Source of the DNA: DALYDP01 sp964348685
GTDB lineage: Bacteria; Patescibacteriota; Gracilibacteria; Peribacterales; Peribacteraceae
Length of the DNA stretch: 8,496 bases
Direction: 5' to 3'
NCBI GenBank assembly: GCA_964348685.1
Contig: CAYGDM010000048.1
Location: 1 to 8,496, forward strand
A program made the position numbers and the translations under genes. Positions 3,913-8,496 of the stretch are shown here, in pieces. How positions within the stretch are numbered: position 1 is the first letter of the stretch; every line of letters starts with the position of its first letter. The notes under the pieces are model-generated. The model did not search any database. It saw nothing but the letters and a program-made list of their open reading frames with translations, and was not told the origin of the DNA.

Positions 3913-3950
3913 AAAAAAACGCCGCAGCAGGGAAAACCCCTGTTGCGGCG
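3913..3950 (-). terminator. Intrinsic terminator of gene H
   Basis: On the minus strand CGCCGCAACAGGG pairs with CCCTGCTGCGGCG (12 of 13) around GTTTT, followed by seven U. Confidence 0.88.
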
Positions 3951-3981
3951 ATGCCGTTTGGCACGAAGTGAACAGCGGATG

Positions 3982-4290
3982 CTATTCCGGATCGTAATTG
4001 CGCAGAAGGCTGACGAACTCTTCCCAATGTTCGACGATGATCCATTCCGGACTCTCTCGATGCCCGAGAGGTCGGAACTTCCCGATCGCATGTCCGTTGG
4101 GATCGAAAATCAAGCCCTCATCCTGATCGAATGGAAGTACCAACTTCCAATTCCGGCTGACACACGACACTTCGAGCTGATACCACTTCAGGAAGAATGT
4201 CAGACCATCTTCTTCCACCGTGATGCATCGAGTCAGCTTCTTCTCGTTCACCCGTACGTCCGCGCCCGCTTGTATTAACGCACCGTTCAT
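3982..4290 (-). CDS. Small acidic protein of unknown function (gene H, 102 aa)
   Basis: I do not recognise this protein. It begins MNGALIQAGADVRVNEKKLT. It is mixed alpha/beta by eye: strands around RCITVEEDGLTFFLKWYQLEVSC (21-43, broken here by charged turns) and WKLVLPF (48-54), an EGLIFDPNG turn (58-66), then a C-terminal helix around EWIIVEHWEEFVSLL (82-96). It has aromatic and Trp-rich surfaces (Trp36, 48, 83, 89), two Cys, and no signal or membrane span. The start ATG 4290 follows AAGGAG with a 6-nt spacer; the longer frame reading from 4371 would pass through this SD and is rejected. A strong terminator follows. It is the best-folded-looking of the nine small proteins. Confidence 0.78.
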   Translation of the reverse strand: MNGALIQAGADVRVNEKKLTRCITVEEDGLTFFLKWYQLEVSCVSRNWKLVLPFDQDEGLIFDPNGHAIGKFRPLGHRESPEWIIVEHWEEFVSLLRNYDPE

Positions 4291-4369
4291 CACCCGCTCC
4301 TTCAAGAAGGCCTCTCTTTTCCGCATCCCGTTGCTACGCAACAACGATATTTGCCAAAGAGCTTCGCGC

Positions 4370-4398
4370 ATCTATCCACAAGACCGCGAACTACGCAA
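4370..4398 (-). promoter_or_regulatory. Tentative promoter of gene H: TTGCGT, 17 bp, ATAGAT
   Basis: On the minus strand TTGCGT (plus 4393-4398) and ATAGAT (plus 4370-4375) are 17 bp apart. Both hexamers are poor, and it does not share the AATACT box of genes F, G and I. A GTTGC/GCAAC hairpin (4331-4343) lies in the leader. Confidence 0.3.
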
Positions 4399-4434
4399 GG
4401 GTCTAAGAGGCGACTTTGGGGAAGGGTGGAACGC

Positions 4435-4473
4435 AAAAAAAGGGATCCATGTAGCAAATGCTGCACGAATCCC
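4435..4473 (-). terminator. Intrinsic terminator of gene I
   Basis: On the minus strand GGGATTCGTGCAGCA pairs with TGCTACATGGATCCC (one mismatch, two G.U pairs), followed by seven U. Confidence 0.82.
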
Positions 4474-4512
4474 GAGAGCTCTTTTCGATGTCATCCGGAT
4501 AACCGAATGACC

Positions 4513-4740
4513 TTAGGAACCAGCAATCGTCCGCTCGGATGCAAATAGGGGCTGCGCCCGCTTGGGAATCGCCAATTCACGCTGACGATCGTAGCCCCGA
4601 TTTCCTCGCTTAGGCGGCGGGAACTGGTCGACCTGTAGAACGACGTTTCGTCCATGCGGACGATCAGGCGAACCCTTTTTCTTCTTCCCAAAATTCCGTG
4701 CTTCCAGATACCGCGGAAGCGTCCTTGTGTCACCAGACAT
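4513..4740 (-). CDS. Small Lys/Arg/Pro-rich protein of unknown function (gene I, 75 aa)
   Basis: I do not recognise this protein. It begins MSGDTRTLPRYLEARNFGKK. It is strongly basic, with KKKK around residues 19-22, many Arg and Pro (FPPPKRGNRGYDRQR at 40-54), no Cys and no membrane segment; most of it looks disordered. The start at 4740 is a choice: AAAGTGG is a weak SD, but the context GTGGTTTC-ATGTCTGG closely copies the gene G start. ATG 4786 in the same frame would add 15 residues (MVVGRRKKRF and on) and cannot be excluded. A second minus frame open over 4491-4781 has no SD. Promoter (4829-4856) and terminator are convincing. Confidence 0.62.
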   Translation of the reverse strand: MSGDTRTLPRYLEARNFGKKKKGSPDRPHGRNVVLQVDQFPPPKRGNRGYDRQRELAIPKRAQPLFASERTIAGS

Positions 4741-4828
4741 GAAACCACTTTCGAAAAAACGTTTCTTTCTTCTCCCCACAACCATGCAAATCCGATTGCT
4801 GATTACCGATGAGGAAAAGAACCCGGCC

Positions 4829-4856
4829 AGTATTCGCAAAAAAGAGGGCATGTCAA
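4829..4856 (-). promoter_or_regulatory. Promoter of gene I: TTGACA, 16 bp, AATACT
   Basis: On the minus strand a perfect TTGACA (plus 4851-4856) is followed by a 16-bp spacer and GAATACTG, the same -10 context used by genes F and G. The first transcribed bases (TTCTTTTCCTCA) also resemble those of gene F. Confidence 0.75.
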
Positions 4857-4880
4857 GATAGCCGTACATCATTCAGCCCT

Positions 4881-4929
4881 AAAAAAAACCAAAAACAGAG
4901 GGCCGCCGGAACAATAAATCCGACGACCC
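4881..4929 (-). terminator. Minus-strand intrinsic terminator without an assigned gene
   Basis: On the minus strand GGGTCGTCGGA pairs with TCCGGCGGCCC (11 bp, two G.U pairs on this strand and A.C mismatches on the other), followed by TCTG, five T, GG and eight T. The wobble pattern marks it as minus-strand. No ORF with a start signal lies directly upstream on that strand. Confidence 0.7.
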
Positions 4930-4940
4930 CCCAATGAAAA

Positions 4941-4983
4941 GACCGTAGCCCCTGCGTCCATTCAAAGGTAACTCGCTACGGCC
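4941..4983 (-). ncRNA. Possible small RNA hairpin upstream of the orphan terminator
   Basis: CCGTAGC (4943-4949) and GCTACGG (4975-4981) form a 7-bp stem, extendable on the minus strand, around a 25-nt loop, followed on the minus strand by UCUUUUCAUU. With the terminator at 4881-4929 this could form a roughly 100-nt small RNA. A weak promoter TTGATA, 17 bp, TAACGT lies just upstream on the minus strand. The evidence is structural only. Confidence 0.3.
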
Positions 4984-5031
4984 CACAAACGTTACGTCCC
5001 ACTGACTGGCGTATCAAGCAACTCGTGGCGT

Positions 5032-5060
5032 TTGTAGAATACCCCAGGACGCGCAATACT
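5032..5060 (+). promoter_or_regulatory. Tentative promoter of the aldolase gene
   Basis: TTGTAG (5032-5037) and AATACT (5055-5060) are 17 bp apart, giving a leader of about 18 nt. An alternative -10 is TAGAAT (5034-5039). No SD precedes the ATG in either case. The spacer contains AATACCCCAGGACGCG, which resembles the right arm of unit A. Confidence 0.35.
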
Positions 5061-5085
5061 TCGCCGCACCTTCTCCCACAACCTC

Positions 5086-6159
5086 ATGGCCAAAAAGAAC
5101 GCCCTAGCCGCCTTGCAGACCCTTCTCGGCCCGGATAAAGAGCTTCTCGCGCATCAAGCGCTGCTCTCGCCGGAGTTTCTGCACGTTCCGAGCATGAAGA
5201 CAGTCCGCCAGACGCTAAAAGACAGCGACAAGTCGTCGTACGTCCAGAAGAGCCTCCTCGCCATGTACAACCACGGCCGCCTCGGCGGCACGGGCTACCT
5301 GAACATTTTGCCGATCGACCAGGGTATCGAACACTCCGCCGTCGCATCGTTCGGCGTGGTGCCGGAAGCGTTCGACCCGGAGTACCTGGTACGTCTCGCG
5401 CTCGATGGCGGCTGCAACGCCATCGCCTCCACGTACGGCACGCTGTCATCCGTGGCCCGCCGCTATGCGCACAAGATCCCCTTCATCGTGAAACTCAACC
5501 ACAACGAACTCCTGACGTATCCGAACAAGGCCGACCAGATCATGTTCTGCTCGCCGAAGCAGGCGAAGCACATGGGCGCCATGGGCGTGGGCGCCACGAT
5601 CTACTTCGGCTCCGCGGAAAGCGGCCGGCAGATCCAGGAGGTCTCCAAGGCCTTCGCGGAGGCCCACGAACTCGGGATGTTCACGGTGCTCTGGTGCTAC
5701 CTGCGCAACCCCGCGTTCTCAAAGGGCAAAGTCGACTTCCACACGGCGGCGGACCTCAGCTCGCAAGCGGTGCACCTCGGCGTCACGATCGGTGCCGACA
5801 TCATCAAGCAGAAGCTCCCGACGACCGACGGCGGCATGAAGGCACTCAACCAAGAAGGTGCATACGGCAAGACAGACGACGCCGCGATGAAGGACTTGGT
5901 CACCGATCACCCGATCGACATGGCCCGCCTCCAAGTGCTGCACTGCTACGCGGGACGCGTGCCGCTCATTTCCTCCGGCGGCCCCGCCGGGAAGGATGAC
6001 CTGAAGGACGCCATGAAGGCCGCTATCGTGAACAAGCGTGCGGGCGGCGCCGGCCTCATCGCGGGCCGAAAGGTCTTCAGGAAGCCGTTCGACGAAGCCG
6101 TGGAGCTCCTCCACGCCATCCAGGACGTCTACCTCCTGAAGGACGTCACGATCGCCTGA
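5086..6159 (+). CDS. fbaB: Class I fructose-bisphosphate aldolase, FbaB/DhnA family (357 aa)
   Basis: It cleaves fructose 1,6-bisphosphate to dihydroxyacetone phosphate and glyceraldehyde 3-phosphate, and the reverse, through a Schiff base in a cytoplasmic TIM barrel (EC 4.1.2.13). Family hallmarks are clear: LPIDQGIEHS (75-84), DGGCNAIASTYG (107-118), KLNHNE (136-141), the Schiff-base region ADIIKQKLP with the expected catalytic Lys241, the phosphate-binding LISSGGPAG (294-302), and INKRAGG/GLIAGRK-type C-terminal motifs (315-329). The end QDVYLLKDVTIA closely matches E. coli FbaB. Length is normal for the family. The start at 5086 gives a complete N-terminus but has no Shine-Dalgarno, like the other core genes here. 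It stands alone between the small-gene block and a convergent region. Confidence 0.96.
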   Translation: MAKKNALAALQTLLGPDKELLAHQALLSPEFLHVPSMKTVRQTLKDSDKSSYVQKSLLAMYNHGRLGGTGYLNILPIDQGIEHSAVASFGVVPEAFDPEYLVRLALDGGCNAIASTYGTLSSVARRYAHKIPFIVKLNHNELLTYPNKADQIMFCSPKQAKHMGAMGVGATIYFGSAESGRQIQEVSKAFAEAHELGMFTVLWCYLRNPAFSKGKVDFHTAADLSSQAVHLGVTIGADIIKQKLPTTDGGMKALNQEGAYGKTDDAAMKDLVTDHPIDMARLQVLHCYAGRVPLISSGGPAGKDDLKDAMKAAIVNKRAGGAGLIAGRKVFRKPFDEAVELLHAIQDVYLLKDVTIA

Positions 6160-6301
6160 CGAAGGCCTCCGTGGTGACGTCGCGCACGGGCGAGACGTCG
6201 TCGAGCTGCGTCGTACGCGCATGCAGGATGCCGCCGCTCAGCGTAATGACCACGACGTGATCGTCGATGGATGCTTCGAATTCCTGATAGATGCTATGCA
6301 T
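6146..6301 (-). CDS. Possible 51-aa protein of unknown function, convergent with fbaB
   Basis: An ORF from ATG 6301 reads MHSIYQEFEASIDDHVVVIT and ends TTEAFVRRS with TGA, overlapping the last 14 bases of fbaB tail to tail. Codon third positions are G/C-rich like the core genes, and the composition (an amphipathic start, then DDHVVVITLSGGILHA as a strand pair) is protein-like. It has no SD, as is usual for core genes here, and no clear promoter, although TAATAG lies about 25 nt upstream. I do not recognise it, and it could be chance coding. Confidence 0.35.
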   Translation of the reverse strand: MHSIYQEFEASIDDHVVVITLSGGILHARTTQLDDVSPVRDVTTEAFVRRS

Positions 6302-6334
6302 GCGAAAGAAGACGGGCGACGAACGAAACTATTA

Positions 6335-6488
6335 CCTCTCCCCCAGCCCCTCTCCCGCTTCGCCATACGCCACCCGGGAGAGGGGGGCGGTTTACGCACG
6401 ACTGAAGAATCCCATCCCCCTCTCCTGGCGGGCGCGCAGTTGGAAGGAGAGGGGTTAGGGGTGAGGCAAATCCGGGCCGGGGGAGAGG
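6335..6488. repeat. C/G-rich nested inverted-repeat element (REP/MITE-like)
   Basis: The outer ends CCTCTCCCCC (6335-6344) and GGGGGAGAGG (6479-6488) are perfect inverted repeats. Inside are two hairpins: CCCCTCTCCC/GGGAGAGGGG (6347-6385) and CCCCTCTCC/GGAGAGGGG (6417-6454). CCCTCTCC-type palindromic repeats of this look are widespread in bacterial intergenic DNA. It abuts the yidC stop codon and probably forms the 3' end of that transcript. No ORF inside is credible. Confidence 0.7.
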
Positions 6489-6492
6489 CCAG

Positions 6493-7731
6493 TTACGCCT
6501 TCACCTTCAGGTGCTCCCTGTTCACGATCAGCTGCTGGCCGATCGCGAAGAGCGTGGAGACGCCCCAGTAGAGCGACACGGCGGAGGGCACCTGGAACGC
6601 GAAGAAGCCGATCATGAGCGGCAGTGCGTACAGCATGATCTTCTGCTGCATGTCCTGCGGGTTGTCGGCTTGGTGCGTCGCCTCTTCGATCTTCTTCGCC
6701 TTCTTCTTGTCGGCGATGTAGAAGGTCAGCTTCATTTGAATGAACTGCATGACAACCAAGAGCGGCGCGAAAAGCCACGGGTAGCCGAGCGTGAGATCGA
6801 GGCCCAGGAACGCCGGATCAAACGTCCAATCGATGTTCGCGAACGTGCCGTAGAGCAGGTGGTTCGAGAGCGCCAAATCGCTCGTGTCGCGGATGACATG
6901 ATAGAGGCCGATGAGCACGGGGAACTGCAGCAGGAGCGGCAGACACGACTGGAACGGATTGATCTTGTTCTCTTTCCAGAGCTTCATGATCTCCTGGTTC
7001 ATGAGCACCGCGTCGTCGGCGTGCTTCTTGCGAAGGGCTTCGATCTGCGGCTGGAGCAGCTGCATTTTCTTCTGTCCCTCGAGCGAGTGCTGCGTCGGGA
7101 TGAAGAGCAAAATCTTCACCGCGAGCGTCAGCAAAATGATCGCGACGCCGAGGTTGTGACCCGGCATGATCGATGCAATAAGGACGAGGAAGTTGAGGAA
7201 TGGACGGGTGATGAACGTGGCGTAGATCTTGCCGATCGCGTTCTGATCAACGACCGCGGCGCGGACAACTTCGCGCACGGCGCCGGATGCACTCTCCGCG
7301 TTCAACGTCAGCGAGTAGATCCCCTTCTCCGCGAATGCTTTGTACTTCCACGACGCGAGCGAAAGTGTCGCCGAATCCCCCGCCGGAACTTCGCTTATCA
7401 CGTCGCACGCGGCGATCGGTTCGCCGGCATCCACAGGGGTACCGGAACCGGTCTCGGATGCACCAAGGAAAGCGATGGAGACGGGTGGTTGCGGGCACCA
7501 GAGGGACAGGCGCAGCGCAGCGTTCGTATTGTTGCGAATGACGATCTTCGGGTCTTGGCCAGGGATGAGCGTGGCATCCTCCATAGACACCTCCACAGGA
7601 GCGGGCGCCGGAGCGTTCGCATCACCGAAGAAATATGGCATCACATACTGGTATCCCACGATGACGATCATCGCGACCAGGAGAATATCCAAATAACGCG
7701 AAGCGGGCTTTTTTCCGGTTGAAGGGCTCAT
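6493..7731 (-). CDS. yidC: Membrane protein insertase YidC (412 aa)
   Basis: YidC inserts and folds membrane proteins, alone or with SecYEG. Layout: an N-terminal membrane segment (about 13-35, ILLVAMIVIVGYQYV), a short extracytoplasmic domain (about 40-165) that is much smaller than in E. coli, then the conserved insertase core (from about 168). The core has membrane segments near 178-190, 193-212, 262-280, 318-336 and 366-400. Family motifs include LQPQIEALRKKH, QEIMKLWKENKINPF, CLPLLLQFPVLIGLY and MQQKIM. At the position of the conserved intramembrane Arg (E. coli VRGIMYPLT) there is Lys206 (VKILLFIPT), a charge-preserving change. A basic loop DKKKAKK (341-347) precedes TM4. ATG overlaps the rnpA TGA by 4 bases, and no SD is seen, so it is translationally coupled. 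Confidence 0.96.
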   Translation of the reverse strand: MSPSTGKKPASRYLDILLVAMIVIVGYQYVMPYFFGDANAPAPAPVEVSMEDATLIPGQDPKIVIRNNTNAALRLSLWCPQPPVSIAFLGASETGSGTPVDAGEPIAACDVISEVPAGDSATLSLASWKYKAFAEKGIYSLTLNAESASGAVREVVRAAVVDQNAIGKIYATFITRPFLNFLVLIASIMPGHNLGVAIILLTLAVKILLFIPTQHSLEGQKKMQLLQPQIEALRKKHADDAVLMNQEIMKLWKENKINPFQSCLPLLLQFPVLIGLYHVIRDTSDLALSNHLLYGTFANIDWTFDPAFLGLDLTLGYPWLFAPLLVVMQFIQMKLTFYIADKKKAKKIEEATHQADNPQDMQQKIMLYALPLMIGFFAFQVPSAVSLYWGVSTLFAIGQQLIVNREHLKVKA

Positions 7732-8093
7732 GAAGGCAGGTGGGAGAAGAACGCGTCCGCTTCGCGTTGGAGGGCCTCGAACGGAGCATCCAGACTAGCC
7801 GCCCGCGGGGTCACCAACAACTGGATGGAGGACCTTTCCGGCAGATTCTCGATGGCCAAACGAAGCGCTTCGCGGCATCGCCTGCGCATGCGATTGCGCT
7901 TCACCGCGGAGGCGTCCAAGGAGGCCGACGCGAAGGTACCAAGATAGATACCCTCCGCGAGAGGGCGGGTACGGCCTTTGGACGACGGCGTGCCGGGCAT
8001 CCAGCGGACGACCATCATCTGCCCTTTCCACGCTCTCCCCTTCCGTTGGAGGACGGCGTTCGTTTTACGACCCTGTAAGTTGTGGAGTTTCAC
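7728..8093 (-). CDS. rnpA: Ribonuclease P protein component (121 aa)
   Basis: RnpA is the protein cofactor of RNase P and helps the catalytic RNA bind and cleave pre-tRNA 5' leaders. The RNR signature is plain: SAVKRNRMRRRCREALRLA (62-80). Upstream lie the expected strands (QMMVVRWMPG, EGIYLGTFAS) and downstream the usual IQLLVTPRA strand and C-terminal helix. Length is normal. The start is GTG 8093; TATACT lies 6 nt upstream, so the message is probably leaderless, and there is no SD. The stop overlaps the yidC start (ATGA), and rnpA-yidC is a classic operon. The usual upstream rpmH (ribosomal protein L34) is not here: gatC diverges instead. Confidence 0.95.
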   Translation of the reverse strand: MKLHNLQGRKTNAVLQRKGRAWKGQMMVVRWMPGTPSSKGRTRPLAEGIYLGTFASASLDASAVKRNRMRRRCREALRLAIENLPERSSIQLLVTPRAASLDAPFEALQREADAFFSHLPS

Positions 8094-8099
8094 ACGGGA

Positions 8100-8105
8100 A
8101 GTATA
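8100..8105 (-). promoter_or_regulatory. -10 box of rnpA, leaderless geometry
   Basis: On the minus strand TATACT ends 6 nt before the rnpA GTG, placing the start of transcription at the start codon. It lies 4 bp from the gatC -10 box on the other strand, so the two promoters are back to back. I see no clear -35. Confidence 0.55.
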
Positions 8106-8109
8106 CCTG

Positions 8110-8115
8110 TATTAT
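8110..8115 (+). promoter_or_regulatory. -10 box of gatC, near-leaderless geometry
   Basis: TATTAT, preceded by TG (an extended -10 dinucleotide directly adjacent rather than one base removed), lies 8 nt before the gatC ATG, so the mRNA would start at or one or two bases before the start codon. No SD is present. The -35 region (GTTTCA) is weak. Confidence 0.5.
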
Positions 8116-8123
8116 CCCCGCGC

Positions 8124-8423
8124 ATGGCACTCACCCCAGACCACGTCCGGCACATCGCGAAACTCGCCCGCCTCACCCTCACCGAAGAAGAAATCGTCCG
8201 GTTCACGAAGGACCTCGGCGGCATCTTCACGCTCATCGAGCAGCTCGGCGAAGTGAACACGGCGGACGTCCTCCCGACCGCCCAGGTGACGGGTCTTACG
8301 AACGGCACGCGCACGGATGTCATCCGCGATGGTGGCGCCGCACCCGACGCCCTCCTCGCAACGAGCCCCCTCCCGATCCGCGAACACCAGATCGAAACCC
8401 CCTCCGCCCATGCCAGCCATTGA
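8124..8423 (+). CDS. gatC: Asp-tRNA(Asn)/Glu-tRNA(Gln) amidotransferase subunit C (99 aa)
   Basis: GatC is the small belt subunit that stabilises GatA on GatB in the GatCAB complex, which converts Glu-tRNA-Gln and/or Asp-tRNA-Asn to the amidated forms. The protein starts MALTPDHVRHIAKLARLTLT, the family N-terminus. It continues EEEIVRFTKDLGGIFTLIEQL and VNTADVLPTAQ, then a TNGTRTDVIRDG segment and a loose tail. Length is typical. ATG 8124 is chosen over the in-frame upstream 8082 because it aligns with the family start and sits just after a -10 box. It overlaps gatA by 14 bases. Confidence 0.95.
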   Translation: MALTPDHVRHIAKLARLTLTEEEIVRFTKDLGGIFTLIEQLGEVNTADVLPTAQVTGLTNGTRTDVIRDGGAAPDALLATSPLPIREHQIETPSAHASH

Positions 8424-8496
8424 TCCCACACTCTCTACTCTCACGATCGCGGAGGCCTCCCGGAGGCTCCATGAAGGCTCCACGACGGCCGTTGAT
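8410..8496 (+). CDS. gatA: Amidotransferase subunit A, first 29 residues (runs off the right edge)
   Basis: From ATG 8410 the frame reads MPAIDPTLSTLTIAEASRRL and continues HEGSTTAVD to the window end. The LTIAEA-x-LHEG-x-x-(S/T)AV pattern is the characteristic start of GatA, the amidase subunit that releases ammonia from glutamine. The catalytic Ser-Ser-Lys region is outside the window. It follows gatC with a 14-base overlap, the common gatCA order, and no SD is visible, so translation is probably coupled. Confidence 0.85.
   Translation, partial: MPAIDPTLSTLTIAEASRRLHEGSTTAVD

Noticed and set aside
3517..4278. Plus-strand ORFs opposite genes G and H
   Set aside because: They lack SD and terminators, whereas the minus frames have promoter, SD and U-tract terminators in register.
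6511..7722. Plus-strand ORF of 403 aa opposite yidC
   Set aside because: Antisense shadow with the same biased composition; yidC has full family motifs.

Overview
This is bacterial DNA using the standard genetic code, since TGA is used as a stop. Core genes flank an unusual 4-kb block of tiny unknown genes. The style suggests a streamlined genome, possibly of the Patescibacteria/CPR type: compact core genes, short or leaderless transcripts without Shine-Dalgarno (SD) sites, a CysS with an ITDVGHL segment, and a short YidC. No single sequence here proves that placement.

Layout. The 5' part of cysS (minus strand) occupies 1-703. From about 740 to 4930 lie nine small genes (62-102 aa) that I do not recognise. 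Five of them (called A-E, 801-2953) share one architecture. Each is enclosed by a pair of about 20-nt complementary arms, one in the 5' leader and one beyond a hairpin that follows the stop codon. The arm sequences differ between units, but each pair stays complementary. A, C, D and E are on the plus strand and B is on the minus strand. The next four (F-I, 2997-4857, all minus strand) are conventional single-gene units: a TTGAC-type promoter, a 60-85 nt leader, in most cases an AGGAG-like SD, and a hairpin plus U-tract terminator. F and G share almost the same promoter.

From 5086 onward the window is core metabolism and translation. It holds a class I fructose-bisphosphate aldolase (FbaB/DhnA family), a possible 51-aa convergent ORF, a C/G-rich inverted-repeat element, a minus-strand rnpA-yidC operon, and a divergent gatC-gatA operon that runs off the right edge. 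rnpA and gatC fire from back-to-back promoters and both look leaderless.

How the genes fit together. CysS and GatCA serve tRNA charging and tRNA-dependent amidation. RnpA matures tRNA 5' ends, and YidC inserts membrane proteins. FbaB is a glycolytic/gluconeogenic enzyme. The small genes have no visible link to these. Their strong SD sites and private promoters contrast with the SD-less core genes, which suggests a different origin or a different mode of regulation. The most notable item is the A-E array of arm-bounded mini-genes.
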